From Ampullaceana balthica (taxonomy: Eukaryota > Mollusca > Gastropoda > Lymnaeidae), in assembly GCA_944989445.1 (NCBI GenBank), contig CALYLW010000056.1, forward strand, positions 897,948 to 961,947: DNA of 64,000 nucleotides. Direction: 5' to 3'. A program made the translations under genes and the position numbers. Below are positions 46,928 to 59,677 of the stretch, piece by piece. A model generated the notes under the pieces. That model was not told the DNA's origin, made no database searches, and was given only the letters and a program-made list of their open reading frames with translations. Each line of letters opens with the position of its first letter. The first letter of the stretch is position 1.

Positions 46928-46933
46928 AATAAA
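46928..46933 (+). terminator. Candidate polyadenylation signal of the sulfotransferase
   Basis: AATAAA about 240 bp after the stop codon, in AT-rich DNA; the first such hexamer after the tandem repeat. Confidence 0.5.
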
Positions 46934-46949
46934 TTCTTTATTGTATCAA

Positions 46950-47389
46950 TATTCTTGTAATATATTTTGAGAAATACATTTTCATTCTTTTTGAATTTTT
47001 AAAGTGCACAACTCTACGTGTAGATATCAGTTTATGAATTACAATTGAATGAACTCATTAGAACAAATATCAACAAGAAAATCACAGGTGATATGAAAAA
47101 GATGAGTTACGTAGGATATGATGTGAATTGTCATGAGTGAGACAAGATCAGTGGGGTCAACAATTGTTAGGTAACCCAGAAGATAGGACTAAGAACTTCT
47201 GTGATTCATATAACATTGATATATGCATTTATTTCAATTTTATTTGGAGGGACGGGCATTTTTTTTGACAAATCGTTTTACAGCTGTTGACATTTACCTC
47301 ATGAACTTTTACAAACTTGTTGAGTCTACTGCAAGGAGAGCATTTACCATTTGATGCACTTGTTAGGCATTCAAATATTATGATCATTG
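46950..47389. other. Unassigned DNA
   Basis: No gene or repeat recognised. Confidence 0.4.
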
Positions 47390-47765
47390 GTTTGTCTGAA
47401 ATCTTATGAATTAACCCATGACTGTGAATTATAAACTACATGGCAGTGAATGATTTAACTCATTGCAGTGAATGAGTTACCCCGTGGCAGTGAATGAGTA
47501 AGTTACCCCATGGCAGTGAATGAATTCTGTTATTGCACGGAACAATTATCTTAGGGCATTAAATAAATTCCCTTTGGGTAGTGATTGAATTACTTCAATG
47601 GCAGTGGTTTACTTACCACATATCGTGATTAAATTAATGATATACCCAATGTCAACGAATGACCTAACCTTTATGGTAGGGATTTCCTAACCATATGGCA
47701 TTTGATGACATACCCATCCCCCCGTGGAATGGATTTTTTTTTACCTTATATGGCATTGAATGATG
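47390..47765. repeat. Degenerate tggcagtgaatga repeats
   Basis: About a dozen loose copies of atggcagtgaatgaatta-like text with variable spacing; an old decaying array. Confidence 0.6.
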
Positions 47766-49758
47766 TACCAAATGGAAGAAAGAAATTATTAAATGAGCTA
47801 ATTCGCCTAATTTCCAATTAACTCTAATGTTATTTCATTATGTGAAAATACAGTGCATAATATAATTATAAAATAAAATATGAAATTCTAGTCTGGTGAC
47901 GAAGACCCAACTATTGTCCTGTGGTCCGGTTCAATAACTAAGAAAGAAAAGAAACGCTATTTGTACTGGTAGTTGGTTGCCATTAAATATCTGTTACTCA
48001 GTATTTGTTTATCAGTTTTATAGAATTTCAGGTGATATTGACTTTGGCCTTCTCTGGAGAAACCCAAAGGTCATTATTGTAAATTAAACATGTGGGTTTG
48101 TATTGATTTCATTGTTAAGTGAGAAAAAAATTACATGCTTTCATTAAAATTAATTGTGTATTGCAAATGAAATGGTGCTAAAATATTGATGTTTTTAATA
48201 TAATAATATTATTTTGACATGTGTTCATCGGTTCTTTCAGAGATAAGATCTTGTTGATTAAAGATCTTACACGTTAGTTGTTTATGTTTATTTAAAATTT
48301 CCTCTCCATTCAAATAGATAGAATTTTAAATAATAAATTATTTATTTGAAATGTGTACCCTTGTGAGGAAGAGTACATGTTTATGTCGGGAGTGGGGTTA
48401 GAGTAATAGTAGCAATACAAGTGACAGGAAAGGGGCTGGCATTTAAAAAAAAATAGCACTATAATAAAATGGAATATAACAGGAATTTTTGTACGGCTTT
48501 ACCAAAGCTAGAAATAATATGATAACGCCCTGTTTTGTTTATACTCTAGTCATTCTCATTTCTTAAAAAATATTTTAAAACTTACAATTAATTTACTGAT
48601 AACTTTGGTGTATGGTCTACAAGAAATTGTTGATTGCATAAAATTTTTTAAAGAAAATCTTTACTTTCATTAATGTTGTTTAAATTTTTGTTTATTTTAA
48701 CGTCTATTTCATACTCTAAATGTGGCGAGAATAAATACAAGATCAGGTACAAACTAAAGAACTTATACAGAGCATGGAAGAAAAGCCTAATATATTTTCT
48801 ATTTTCTTTTAAATCTTGTATTTTATTGTCTTTTTATGTCCTTCATCAATTTTATGACCAAATTGTAAATGTTCTTTCTATCAAATAGCCAAATCGATCA
48901 AATCTTTTATATTAATTAGATTATTTAATATTATCTTTCATCGTTCAATTTTTAATGATTATATTTGATTACGAGTTACCGAAATGGCAGATGAATGCTA
49001 ATAGTAATAGTAAATGTTGGTGTTACAAAACACTATTTTGTGTGTTTCATTATGTGCTACTGTCTGTCAATGTCTCTGTTGAAAACATCTAATCATTTAT
49101 GAAACAAATCATTTGGAATCAGAAACTACTTCAAAAATTATCTTTAAAAACTAAACACCGAAAAATGTGATAAACGTAAAAAATTGAAAATCTATAAATA
49201 AAATTCCTTTCTCTGGCTTTAAATACTAAATGCAGCCAAGATTATTATATTTACAAAGAGCAACACTTTAAAAAAAACAGAACAGACACCAGCGCTGAAT
49301 CATGTTCTATATACAGACATACAACTCTTCTTTATACAATAGAGCGGCTCTAAACTAATTGATATTTTTGCACAATATTAAGTTTTACAGCTTTTGTTGC
49401 AGACAAAAAGTCGTAACAAATACACCCATATAATTGTTATGTCTACGTCCAGATTTGCAGATGATTCTGACATGCACGTGCATTGGATTATGACATACAG
49501 CTGCACTTGATTCTACCATAGATCTGTAGTAGATGTAATTATTGTCCTTGCGCCTACAAATTTTTATGTCCGATCCAAACTCAATTTAAACAATATTATG
49601 TACTGATGCGATGTGGTGAACACTATAAGGAAGCAAGTTAAGTGTTCTGATTTTTAATGGAATTATTTTAATTATAACTTGCTGTGAAATGCATCAATTT
49701 AACAAAAAAGAAAAACTATACTTTATGAAGAAACTTTCTCTTGTTTTAATTTTGTGCA
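47766..49758. other. Unassigned AT-rich DNA
   Basis: Two kilobases without a supportable gene, repeat or element. Open frames here, for example 48673-48888, are AT-driven. Confidence 0.5.
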
Positions 49759-49868
49759 ATGTGGCGGCGTGTGTCTCTATGTGGCGGCGTGTCTCTCTAT
49801 GTGGCGGCGTGTCTCTCTATGTGGCGGCGTGTGTCTCTATGTGGCGGCGTGTGTCTCTATGTGGCGGG
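49759..49868. repeat. 20-bp GC-rich tandem repeat
   Basis: Six copies of atgtggcggcgtgtctctct in otherwise AT-rich DNA. Confidence 0.93.
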
Positions 49869-50154
49869 TGCGGGAAGGTGTCGGGAGTAAAGAGAAGACA
49901 AGTATTTACGTGTGTATAGACAGAAGGAAAGACAAAGGAGGAAAAGGCGTTTTTTATGTTTTGGTATGAAAGTATGAGAGTTAATAGTTGAATGATAGGA
50001 TGTATGGACTGACTACAGTAAAAATATCGGTACATAAGTCTAGGAACAATATTTTGGGAACATACGTATAGGAACATGAGTCTAAAAACAAAAGTATAGG
50101 AGAAAAAGTCTAGGATCATATGTCTCCATTTTTAGCCTTTTATCGCTTTTCAGC

Positions 50155-50452
50155 TAAACAGAAAAGCTGACTTGGACTCGAGACTAAGCCCCCATTCTTA
50201 CAGCTGGCTTCGACCTCTCCACCCCATTCGTAGATCAAAGTTTACTTTAAGTTACCTTTACAGCATTGCCTGGATAAGTCAGGAGAGAAAGAGGGTATGC
50301 ATTTCTTGTTCCTGCTTATTTGTTTTCGTGCACCGACATAATGGAACGCTCGTCCATTATTTTCATGTGTAACATTTCTACAATTCAGGCCTTCGAAACT
50401 GCATTCAAAAAGCATCTTTTCCAGACTATAAATTCTAGACTGACAATCTGAC
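50155..50452 (+). pseudogene. LINE 3' fragment (non-LTR reverse transcriptase tail)
   Basis: Frames give DSRLSPHSYSWLRPLHPIRR and, after frame breaks, IQAFETAFKKHLFQTINSRL before a stop. The SFKxALKxHLF-like ending is typical of non-LTR reverse-transcriptase ORFs. It is 5'-truncated and frameshifted. Confidence 0.55.
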
Positions 50453-50459
50453 CTTTCTT

Positions 50460-51161
50460 TGACCGATCAACTTAGCTTACGTGTGCCACATAGGATTGGG
50501 AAGGGGTGGGTTAATATGTCCCCGGGCGCCGAGACACAGGGCCACCAAAATGATGCTTTCAACACTACATTTTAATAAGTGAACGAGGGAAATAAACAGG
50601 GAGCGCTAAATTTATAGTTTGTCCCTGAGGACAAAATAATCTACCCTCTTGTGTGCCATCCATGTCTTGTTTCATTAAGTTAAGAAGATGTTATTTTTCA
50701 AACATTTTTTCTCTTCTTTTTATGATTTGAAATTTTAAAAAATTTAAAGTTCTTTCTTTTTAGACAATTATGTTATTTTCAGCCTACACTTTGAAACATT
50801 TTGCATAATATCATTGCATTACAAAAGTTGGGAGTTGAAGTGTAAATTAATATGAAATGCGTTCGGCTTATACGGGGAAAGTATTTATTCAGTCAAAATT
50901 TTAGGCTAACTATAGATTTGTGTGACCTCCAGACCATATGTTCAACACGGCATGAACTTGATGGTAAGTCTGACGTCAGTATTACCCTGTATCCTGCTCA
51001 ATGTTCCTGTAGGGCACGTCTCATTTGTTTGGGACTAAGGCGTTTAAAAGGCCGGGCCGGAGTTTCTGAACACAGGCCCGGAACACCTACTGGAACACGT
51101 ACTGGCACCTTGCGGGACAGATCTAGGTCATGTTTTGCCTAGCGATTGAGTGGCGCTCTGA
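50460..51161. other. Unassigned DNA
   Basis: The 96-codon open frame at 50852-51142 has no recognisable domain. Confidence 0.4.
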
Positions 51162-52898
51162 GCAGATACATGAGAGTGGGCCTCTAGAAAGTTGATAAAT
51201 TAGAGTGGGCCTCTAGAAAGTTGATACATTAGAGTGGGGCCACTAGAAAGTTGATACATTAGAGTGGGCCACTAGAAAGTTGATACATTAGAGTGGGCCA
51301 CTAGAAAGTTGATACATTAGAGTGAGTTACTAGAAAGTTGATACATTAGAGTGGGCCACTAGAAAGTTGATACATTAGAGTGGGCCACTAGAAAGTTGAT
51401 ACATTGGAGTGGGCCACTAGAAAGTTGATACATAAGAGTGGGCCTCTAGAATGTTGATACATTAGAGTGGGCCACTAGAAAGTTGATACATTAGAGTGAT
51501 CCACTAGAAAGTTGATACATTAGAGTGGGCCACTAGAAAGTTGATACATAAGAGTGGGCCTCTAGAAAGTTGATACATTAGAGTGGGCCACTAGAAAGTT
51601 GATACATAAGAGTGGGACCATTAGAAAGTTGATACATTAGAGTGGGCCTGTAGAAAGTTGATACATTAGAGTGGGGCCACTAGAAAGTTGATACATTAGA
51701 GTGGGCCACTAGAATGTTGATACATTAGAGTGGGCCTCTAGAAAGTTGATACATTACAGTGGGACCACTAGAAAGTTGATACATTAGAGTGGGGCCACTA
51801 GAAAGTTGATACATTAGAGTGATCCACTAGATAGTTGATACATTAGAGTGGGCCACTAGAAAGTTGATACATTAGAGTGGGCCACTAGAATGTTGATACA
51901 TTAGAGTGGGCCTCTAGAAAGTTGATACATTAGAGTGGGACAACTAGAAAGTTGATACATTAGAGTGGGGCCACTAGAAAGTTGATACATGAGAGTGGGC
52001 CTCTAGAAAGTTGATACATTAGAGTGGAGCCACTAGAAAGTTGATACATTAGAGTGGACCACTAGAAAGTTGATACATTAGAGTGGGCCTCTAGAAAGTT
52101 GATACATTAGAGTGGGACCACTAGAAAGTTGATACATTAGAGTGGGCCACTAGAAAGTTGATACATTAGAGTGGGACCACTAGAAAGATGATACATTAGA
52201 GTGGGCCACTAGAAAGTTGATACATTAGAGTGGGCCACTAGAAAGTTGATACATTAGAGTGGGACCACTAGAAAGATGATACATTAGAGTGGGCCACTAG
52301 AAAGATGATACATTAGAGTCGGCCACTAGAAAGTTGATACATTAGAGTGGGCCACTAGAAAGTTGATACATAAGAGTGGGCCTCTAGAATGTTGATACAT
52401 TAGAGTGGGGCCACTAGAAAGTTGATACATTAGAGTGGGACCACTAGAAAGTTGATACATTAGAGTGAGGCCACTAGAAAGTTGATACATTAGAGTGGGG
52501 CCACTAGAAAGTTGATACATTAGAGTGGGCCACTAGAATGTTGATACATTAGAGTGGGGCCACTAGAAAGTTGATACATTAGAGTGATCCACTAGAAAGT
52601 TGATACATTAGAGTGGGCCACTAGAAAGTTGATACATAAGAGTGGGCATCTAGAAAGTTGATACATAAGAGTGGGCATCTAGAGAGTTGATACATTAGAG
52701 TGGGCCATTAGAGAGTTGATACATAAGAGTGGGACCATTAGAAAGTTGATACATTTGAGTGGGCCTCTAGAAAGTTGATACATTAGAGTGGGGCCACTAG
52801 AAGAGTTTATACATTAGAGTGGGGCCACTAGAAAGTTGATACATTAGAGTGGGGCCATTAGAAAGTTGATAAATTAGAGTGGGCCACTAGAAAGTTGC
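51162..52898. repeat. 29/30-bp satellite, about 59 units
   Basis: Units of actagaaagttgatacatta plus gagtgggcc, with length variants of 29 and 30 bp (ggcc, gggcc, ggacc) intermixed. Substitutions such as atctaga, gatcc and gagag cluster toward the right edge. Confidence 0.96.
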
Positions 52899-54729
52899 CG
52901 ACTCCTCCCTATAGGATGACACTGGGGCTTCAATCCCGGGATACCACATATAATGTGTAGTAAACAAAAACTTCCCTTAAATTTAGTTAATCCTTTTATA
53001 TATTTTTTTTTCATTTTAGCCAGTTCCAGAAAGTATCTATATCTGTAAAACATCGATAAATTACCGAGCTCGGTAAAGCTCTATCTATACGAACAATCTC
53101 AACCCCCCCCCCAAGTCCCCTCGAAATTCATGTAAGAAGCGAAGTACTGAAAGACGCATGAGACAAGAAATGGACAAAAATGTGACAAACAACGGAGGTC
53201 GCATCCCAAAATTGCGATATAAATTTTCAAAAAACACTTTTCAAGATTTATTTCAAATATTTTTGTGAATTAAAGTGCATCAACCTATACATTTTTTAAA
53301 AACTCATTTAATTTTCTGTTTTTTTTGGTGTGTGTCTTGTTATTTTAAAATTTCATTTAAGTGTTTAAAAATATTTTTATTTAACATGAGGTTGCATGTT
53401 TTTTAGAGTAATCTCCCTTTGCTTAGTATTTCAGGGGGTGTTTGGTTATTGCGCTTAGTAGCGAATGAGTTAAAACAGAAAGGGCCCTGTACTGTAAAGG
53501 GAGAAAATCTCCGAAAGGAAAATCATTTTCCCTGCTAAGCTTTGCAGTATTATGATGTATCTATGCCATAAACGCCATGATTGTGATTGTAACTCAAACA
53601 TTTTTAACTTCGTCTGTCGTTACCTACAATGTCACTTTTTAAATCTCTCCTAACACCATTGACTCCACTGCGATGGACTGCAGTTTTGTGCTCACAATAA
53701 AGAGCTCTTCAAACTTTCTTTACATTTTCATGTGGTCGGTGTGTATGTATTTGGGGGGGGGGCATTTTCAAGTAAAACACCTGCATGAATCTAGAGGTGT
53801 ATAAAAATTACTTTTTCAAAATTATCATTTCTTTCAAATTGTTGGAAACCAGAAGAAAAAACAAACCGAAAGAATGCAAAGTTCAAAAGTTATTTTTCGT
53901 CGACTGTTGCATCGGCGCTTGCCTACCACACAATATTAAAATCTGGCTAAACGAGTGAGCATAATCTAAGACCGAAATGAATTGGGAACTTACACATTAG
54001 AAGATATAAGACCGTAATGAATAGGGCATGGGGCTTGTTGTATATTAGAAAATATTACACCAAAATGAATTGGGCGAGGAGACCGCTTTTATTCTCTTAT
54101 ATTTGAGTTAACCGCAGAAACTGTGCTTAAAAAAACATGGGTAATGGGAAACAGAGTAAAATAACATTTCAAGCAAAGAAAATCACTTCTGAAATCTTCC
54201 GCTGTCTCCTTTTATCCAACTGACAGAATTCATTAATTTTAATCTTTAATAATGCAACTTCTATGTTCTAGGGATGAATTCTCTTGTCTCGCGTACTAAG
54301 AAACCCGAAATCTCTTTTCACGGGCCGGCTCTTTGACCCCCCACCCCCGCCCCTAACCTCAGGGCTGTAGAGGTGAGGGTTGTTTGTTAATACACCACCC
54401 AACGAGTGAGCGAGGTCAGAAACCTGCTCACGTCTGGGCGGAAGTATAGTGTTTCAATCCTCATCTTGCGAAGGGCGTTGGCTAGTGAGAGGGGGTGGGT
54501 CGCCAGAGGGTGCGCCTCTTGGCTTTCCAAATGTTCCCCTCGGTAAGAGATACAAGGGTACGCCCTCGGACACACACTGAACATAAATACATAAACAGAA
54601 GAGTTATCAAAATGAGAGATTTTGTTTTCAAATTTGAAATTTTTGAAAAAAAAATTATGCGGACACATTTTCCTTGCTGAACTCTGTCCAACAATGAACA
54701 TTAAGTTGTTCAGTGAACTATGAGACACA
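52899..54729. other. Unassigned DNA
   Basis: No supported gene. A somewhat GC-richer stretch at 54290-54560 has overlapping open frames on both strands but no recognisable domain. Confidence 0.4.
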
Positions 54730-54771
54730 TGCGTGTGTGTGTGTGCGCGCGTGTGTGAGTATGTGTCTCTC

Positions 54772-54807
<36 letters not shown>

Positions 54808-54938
54808 TAGGTGTGTGTGCGTGCGTGTGTGTGTGTGTGTGCGTGTGTGTGCGTGTGTGTGTGTATGTGAGTGTTTGTGAGAGAGAGAGAGTAGGTGTGT
54901 GTGCATGCGTGTTTGTGTGTGTGCGTGTGTGTGTGTGT
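54730..54938. repeat. (GT)n microsatellite with GA blocks
   Basis: Interrupted (gt)n, (gc) and (ga)n tracts. Confidence 0.95.
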
Positions 54939-55094
54939 TTACGTTGATTTGAAGAAAAAACAACAACAACAGAAGGTTGAGTTGTTTGTGAAGGAACTGA
55001 CAGACAATAGACATCTCCGTCTTATGTAACCCATACATTCATATGACCAGACCGAACAAAGACGTTTGGCATTAGTGTAAGCTACCCGAAAAGG

Positions 55095-55507
55095 AGAGCG
55101 TGACGTCACAGCCCCCATGTGATAGGTTCTTCCGTATCGATCGATTGTTTATTGGCACGCCCCCTTTATAGCCCGGGCCCCGTCATTTTCTAGTCAATTG
55201 ACTTACGTTTATGTTCAGGTTCGCTTACAAAAGTTTCAAGTCTACCATGTCCTCGATCGATGAAATGTAAACATTCAAAGTGTGTGGCTCGCTGTGTTAG
55301 GGAGCACCCTTTCGGCAGCTATGGTCCGTCTCTTTGAGATGTGTATGTGACTTGATGTGCTATTCTCTATGCCCTTATACTTAAAGGTGGCACAACAAAA
55401 TTTATCACAATGTCTCGTTGGCACGACATGCAACTATTTTTTGGTCTGGGTGGTCCCACTTACAACAAGTTATTGGCCTAAACGTGGCGCACACGACATT
55501 GGGAAAT
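55095..55507 (+). promoter_or_regulatory. Possible promoter and 5' untranslated exon
   Basis: A full CRE palindrome, TGACGTCA, sits at 55101-55108. It is followed by attggcacgcccc (inverted CCAAT plus GC box) near 55151 and ctttatag about 12 bp on. Downstream text is GC-richer and ends gggaaatg before gtgagt at 55508, a strong splice donor. A first exon of about 300 bp would fit, possibly for the coding exon at 59367. Transcription is not shown by the sequence. Confidence 0.35.
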
Positions 55508-55901
55508 GGTGAGTGAGTTTAAATATTGTTGGCTTATCAAATTATGTGACCTGAAGTATATTTATGATATATATTTCCCAGCGTAACACATCTCTTTGTT
55601 GGATAAGCTTTCAATGTTGTTGAGTTCATGAACTTTCTGTTCGCTTGATACTGAGCGTTTAGACATTGCACACATTTATCAGATCAAACTTTTGTGGAAA
55701 GTTTAGCAGGGAAATATTTTATTATCTTGGGCCGCATATTTCTGGCTAGAGAGATGAACTGATGTCCAATGATTTCAGTCGTGTGGGAAAGTAAATTTTA
55801 AAAACAACTTTTTTCAATATTGTTTTTTTATTTGTGTATATGTATTTCATTTCTATAAGCTTGAAGTATAAAAAACAACAACACCAGATTACGCTTTTGA
55901 A

Positions 55902-56198
55902 CAGTTCTTCTCAAATTGGTGGTCCGCGGACCGGTGCAGGTCCGTGTGTCATCCGCCGCCGGTCCGCAGGAGTTATCAAGAAAGGACCGAAAAATCTAAA
56001 AATAATATTCCATTTTCATCCATTAGTACTAATCATATAGAATATTTTAAAATTTCGGCATTAAGCACATAACATGAAACAAATAAAACAATAAAACATT
56101 TCGCTTCCACGTCAGTACAGGGAAAATAATGCACCAGTCACTGGTGCAATGGATAAATTCCTGCCGGTCCGCAATACTAAAAAGTTTGAGAAGCACTG
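55902..56198. mobile_element. hAT MITE (297 bp)
   Basis: Ends are CAGTTCTTCTCAAATTGGTG and, inverted, CAGTGCTTCTCAAACTTTT. The 8-bp flanks cttttgaa and ctttagaa differ at one base. Inner ggtccgc words occur at both ends. Confidence 0.9.
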
Positions 56199-56426
56199 CT
56201 TTAGAATCAACTCATAAATATCTCCTGTAAGCCATGCAAGAAAAATAGTCTTTAAATTAATGAATAAATTGCACGATTCCCTACAGCCAACAACAACAAA
56301 AAAAAAGACAACAAAAACGCATATATGCGTGAGAAACTGTTCTTGGCACTGTAATTTTTTCCACACATAATCCAAGTTGAACGAAGCTCATATAAGTTTT
56401 ACCAACATAAATCCAAGCTTTAGCCG

Positions 56427-56583
56427 CACAGTTCAGAATCCGTACAGTTCTGATTCCGTACAGTTCTGATTCCGTACAGTTCAGATTCCGTGCAGTTCAG
56501 ATTCCGTGCAGTTCTGATGCCGCACAGTTCATATTTCGTACAGTTCAAATTATGTACAGTTCAGATGCCGCGCAGTTCAGATG
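56427..56583. repeat. 16-bp tandem repeat
   Basis: About ten copies of cagttcagattccgta, diverging to the right. Confidence 0.9.
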
Positions 56584-56820
56584 TTTTCGTGTGCTCATCT
56601 AAGTTTCACCTGCAAAAATCCAATATTCGCCTGTATACATCTAAGATCCAACTGTTTTTTATAAGTCACCTGTAAAAATCAAGGGTTACTTGTATAAATT
56701 TTTGGTTTACCTGCATGCAAGAAATCTATGGCCTAACCTTTACAGAACAAAGATTTTACCAAGAACTGCTTTAATCCTCACCTGTATGGTACATGTCTTC
56801 GGCGTACAGAGGAATAAATG

Positions 56821-57085
56821 GTATAAAACTCGCTATTTGGCATATCTCTTGTATAAACCGTGCTAATTGGCATATCTCTCGTATAAACCGTGCTAATTGG
56901 CATACCTCTTGTATAAACCGTGCTAATTGGCATATCTCTCTTATAAACCGTGCTAATTGGCATACCTCTTGTATAAACCGTGCTAAATGACATATCTCTT
57001 GTATAAAACGTGCTAATTGGCATATGTCTTGTATAAACCGTGCTATTTGGCATATCTCTTGTATAAACCGTGTTAATGACCTCAT
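56821..57085. repeat. 30-bp tandem repeat, about nine copies
   Basis: gtataaaccgtgctaattgg plus catatctctt; its ten-codon frame leaves false ORFs open on both strands. Confidence 0.95.
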
Positions 57086-57159
57086 CTCTGATATTCATCG
57101 TGTGAGTATAAATAAAGATACTAATAATTTATAATAATCACAACAGTGGTATAAATTAG

Positions 57160-57270
57160 GGGTGTACCAGATCTCGGATCCGGCTCCGGTAAATCCGGAA
57201 TCTGCTCATTTGTACAAATCCGGCTTCGGCAGAATTTCACTTATAAATCAGGCAAGATTTCAAAATTTGG
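57160..57270. repeat. Ggctccggc-rich dispersed repeat, copy 2
   Basis: Starts aggggtgtaccagatctcgg and shares aatccggaatc and atttcactt words with the copy at 38763. Confidence 0.5.
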
Positions 57271-57298
57271 AATCCAGTACATTACTATCATAAATATA

Positions 57299-57605
57299 GG
57301 AGGCCGTTCAAAATGACGTCACGCACCTAAAGGAGAGGGGGGTCCACATCAAAACTGGCAACTTTAAATAAAATTTCCACTTAAATATTTGCTAGCTTAC
57401 AATTTAATTTATGACGTTTTACATGGTTTCACGCGTGTTACGATATTAGAGTGCAACCGTACACTAAATACATACTTAAATGACGAAAAAGTGATTAGAA
57501 AATGCAGCTTTTATGGGGGGAGGGCAAAGCTTTGTGACATCATATTGGAGGGTGAAGAGGGGGGGAAGGAGGGATCGTCCAAAATCGCGTGACTTCATTT
57601 ATAGG
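57299..57605 (+). mobile_element. TGACGTCA-MITE, copy G (eroded ends)
   Basis: Left end ggaggccgttcaaaatgacg, interior actttaaataaaatttccac and cacgcgtgttacgatattag, and right end gcgtgacttcatttatag match copies C and D. No clear flanking duplication remains. Confidence 0.75.
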
Positions 57606-58249
57606 TATATGTAGTTATATTTACTGAAACGGGTAAATTTTTTAATGGTAAAGTGTGTGAGCACAGCCAGACTCACCACATCTTCAGCTCAACGAAACAA
57701 CGTACCCATAAAATCGTTATTCTATCCATGACTTGCCGAATGATATCTTGAACCCTGACCTTTACCCCAAATGATTTGAACCCCTGAAAAAAAAACCTTC
57801 TCGTCGTTCTCCGGTTCAAGGTCACACACAAACTGAGCTAATCCTCGACAGGTGTAATAAATTAAATTTTGAAATGAGATTCCAATTAATTCACACACTT
57901 TTCACTAATTCAATTATTTCTCTACTGCGCTCTGTAAATAACCATAGCGCGTGTGGTGCATAATAGTTTCCTTTTTGTAACTTAATTCAAAATTATTGTT
58001 GATGAAACCATTATTGCTATTGAAGGTGTGGGAAAATAAAATATTTATTTATTTTAAAAGAGCGCGTTGGTGCACAGGTTGGGGTGCTGAAGTTAATTTG
58101 AATTTTTGGAAATTATTTTTACCTCAGTCATAGTTTGACAAGTAACTTTAGTAGATGGAAGTTTAGGAATCGCCACAGCAATTCTTTGGGGTTATAAGTT
58201 ATAAGCAACCTTCATTATTTAGCACGTCATTTCGTGTCACGGTATGGAG
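57606..58249. other. Unassigned spacer
   Basis: No gene or repeat recognised. Confidence 0.4.
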
Positions 58250-58904
58250 CAATGGTGGCCAGACCTGCAGAAGGCCAAACTGAGAACCATTTTAAAAATA
58301 AAAATTATGTTTTGAGAGCCGCTTTAAAACACTATGGGGTACGACCCCTCTCGCAATGAAAAATTCATTTTTCGAATAATTTTTTTTTAAAAATTATTTT
58401 GTATTCGAATTCAAGAATTTAAAATTTTCAATAGTATTTTGAAGAAATATATGAGTTACAGTTACACAAAGAACAAATTAAATATGTAAAATTTATTAAT
58501 AGAATTGCACCGCATATACACTCATAATTATAGTCGACATTAATTGTTATGACTTTGCTGAGAAGTCTTTGAACTATCAAGTTTCTTTAAATATGGTTGG
58601 CAGCTAGTAGTTCTGGTATAAAGTTCTGTCAGAAATATATCGTTTAGCAAGAGCTAAAAAGCAGAAAGTAGTGTCTGCTGCTGACACATTCCAGTATTAT
58701 CTCAATAAGCTTGCCTTTTCTTAATTCAGATCAAGACCAAATTATTTTCAACCATTTTCTTCAGTCAATATTTTTTAAACGTTCATTTATTTTTTAATTA
58801 CAAATTTCAAACAAAAATATTTAATTTCGTTAAATATTCGCGAGGCATAATGTGAACACAGAAGACCCGCTTGCGGCTCGAAAGCCGCGATTTGGCCACC
58901 GCTG
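58250..58904. mobile_element. hAT element, CCAGACCTG family, copy 2 (655 bp)
   Basis: Ends are CAATGGTGGCCAGACCTG and, inverted, CAGCGGTGGCCAAATCGC. Flanks gtatggag and gtatagag differ at one base. No transposase was recognised in the AT-rich interior. Confidence 0.88.
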
Positions 58905-59366
58905 GTATAGAGTACAGAACTTAGCATTTCTTTATTAGGCAATAAATGAAATAGTTTTTTTTATTGTGTTTCAGATGAGATACGAGATGCTGCTCTACTG
59001 TGAACTGTGGATTTTTCTCTCGTGACTATAAGTTTTTACTGAGTTGTTTCGATTGCTGCTGTTTTATCGTGAAGTCAGGAGTCGTCAAACAACTTCTTAC
59101 AAAACAAACATCTCTTTAAAATAAACAAAGAAAAGTTAACAGTTTTAAAACAGTTTGATTTTAAAAATATAAACTCTGATATAAAAAGTAATATATCAAA
59201 ATTATATTACAAAATTTTTTATGAATATTTCCTTTAAGTATTTAGCCATGGATTTTAAGAGTTTTTAAGTGGCTCCATGAGAACCTTGGAGTTTCTAAGA
59301 GATTCTTTGTATCAAGACGATGAATCTGTGTATGTGTGAATAGTTTGGCCAGGTTTTCTGTTGGCC

Positions 59367-59547
59367 ATGAGCAATGAGTCCGTGTATGTGGCCATAGGCA
59401 TCGCCTGTGTTGTGGCCGTCCTTCTGTTCATCGTCTTCATCATCTACTGCGTGAAACGTCACAACGACAAGGAGTATCACAGGCACCAGAGGGAGAGGAG
59501 GCTCAGGGAGGAGAGGCACCGTCGGCAACTGATGAGGACAACACTGG
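59367..59547 (+). CDS. First coding exon of a small single-pass membrane protein (unrecognised)
   Basis: ATG 59367 opens 60 codons, then a phase-1 donor (ctgg before gtaggt). The predicted segment has a short N-terminus (MSNESVY), one strongly hydrophobic helix at about residues 7-28 (AIGIACVVAVLLFIVFIIYC), then a very basic, coiled-coil-prone juxtamembrane stretch rich in R, E and H (YHRHQRERRLREERHRR). Topology is probably N-out/C-in with no cleaved signal. GC content jumps relative to its surroundings, supporting coding function. Downstream exons are not in the window. A tttcag acceptor at about 58976 could begin this exon. No family recognised. Confidence 0.65.
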
Positions 59548-59677
59548 GTAGGTCACTAGAGGTCATGTTATATGACACTGGGTAGGTCAGGCTGAGGTCA
59601 TATTATATAACCAGGTTAGGTCAGACTGAGGTCATATTATATAAACAGGTTAGATCAGACTGAGGTCATATTATATG
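59541..59677. repeat. 34-bp tandem repeat beginning at a splice donor
   Basis: Four units of acactgggtaggtcagactg plus aggtcatattatat. The first unit overlaps the last seven bases of the coding exon and its donor; the second unit repeats the donor at about 59582. Confidence 0.9.

Noticed and set aside
54718..55038. 106-codon minus-strand ORF rich in H and T
   Set aside because: It is a translated (GT)n microsatellite.
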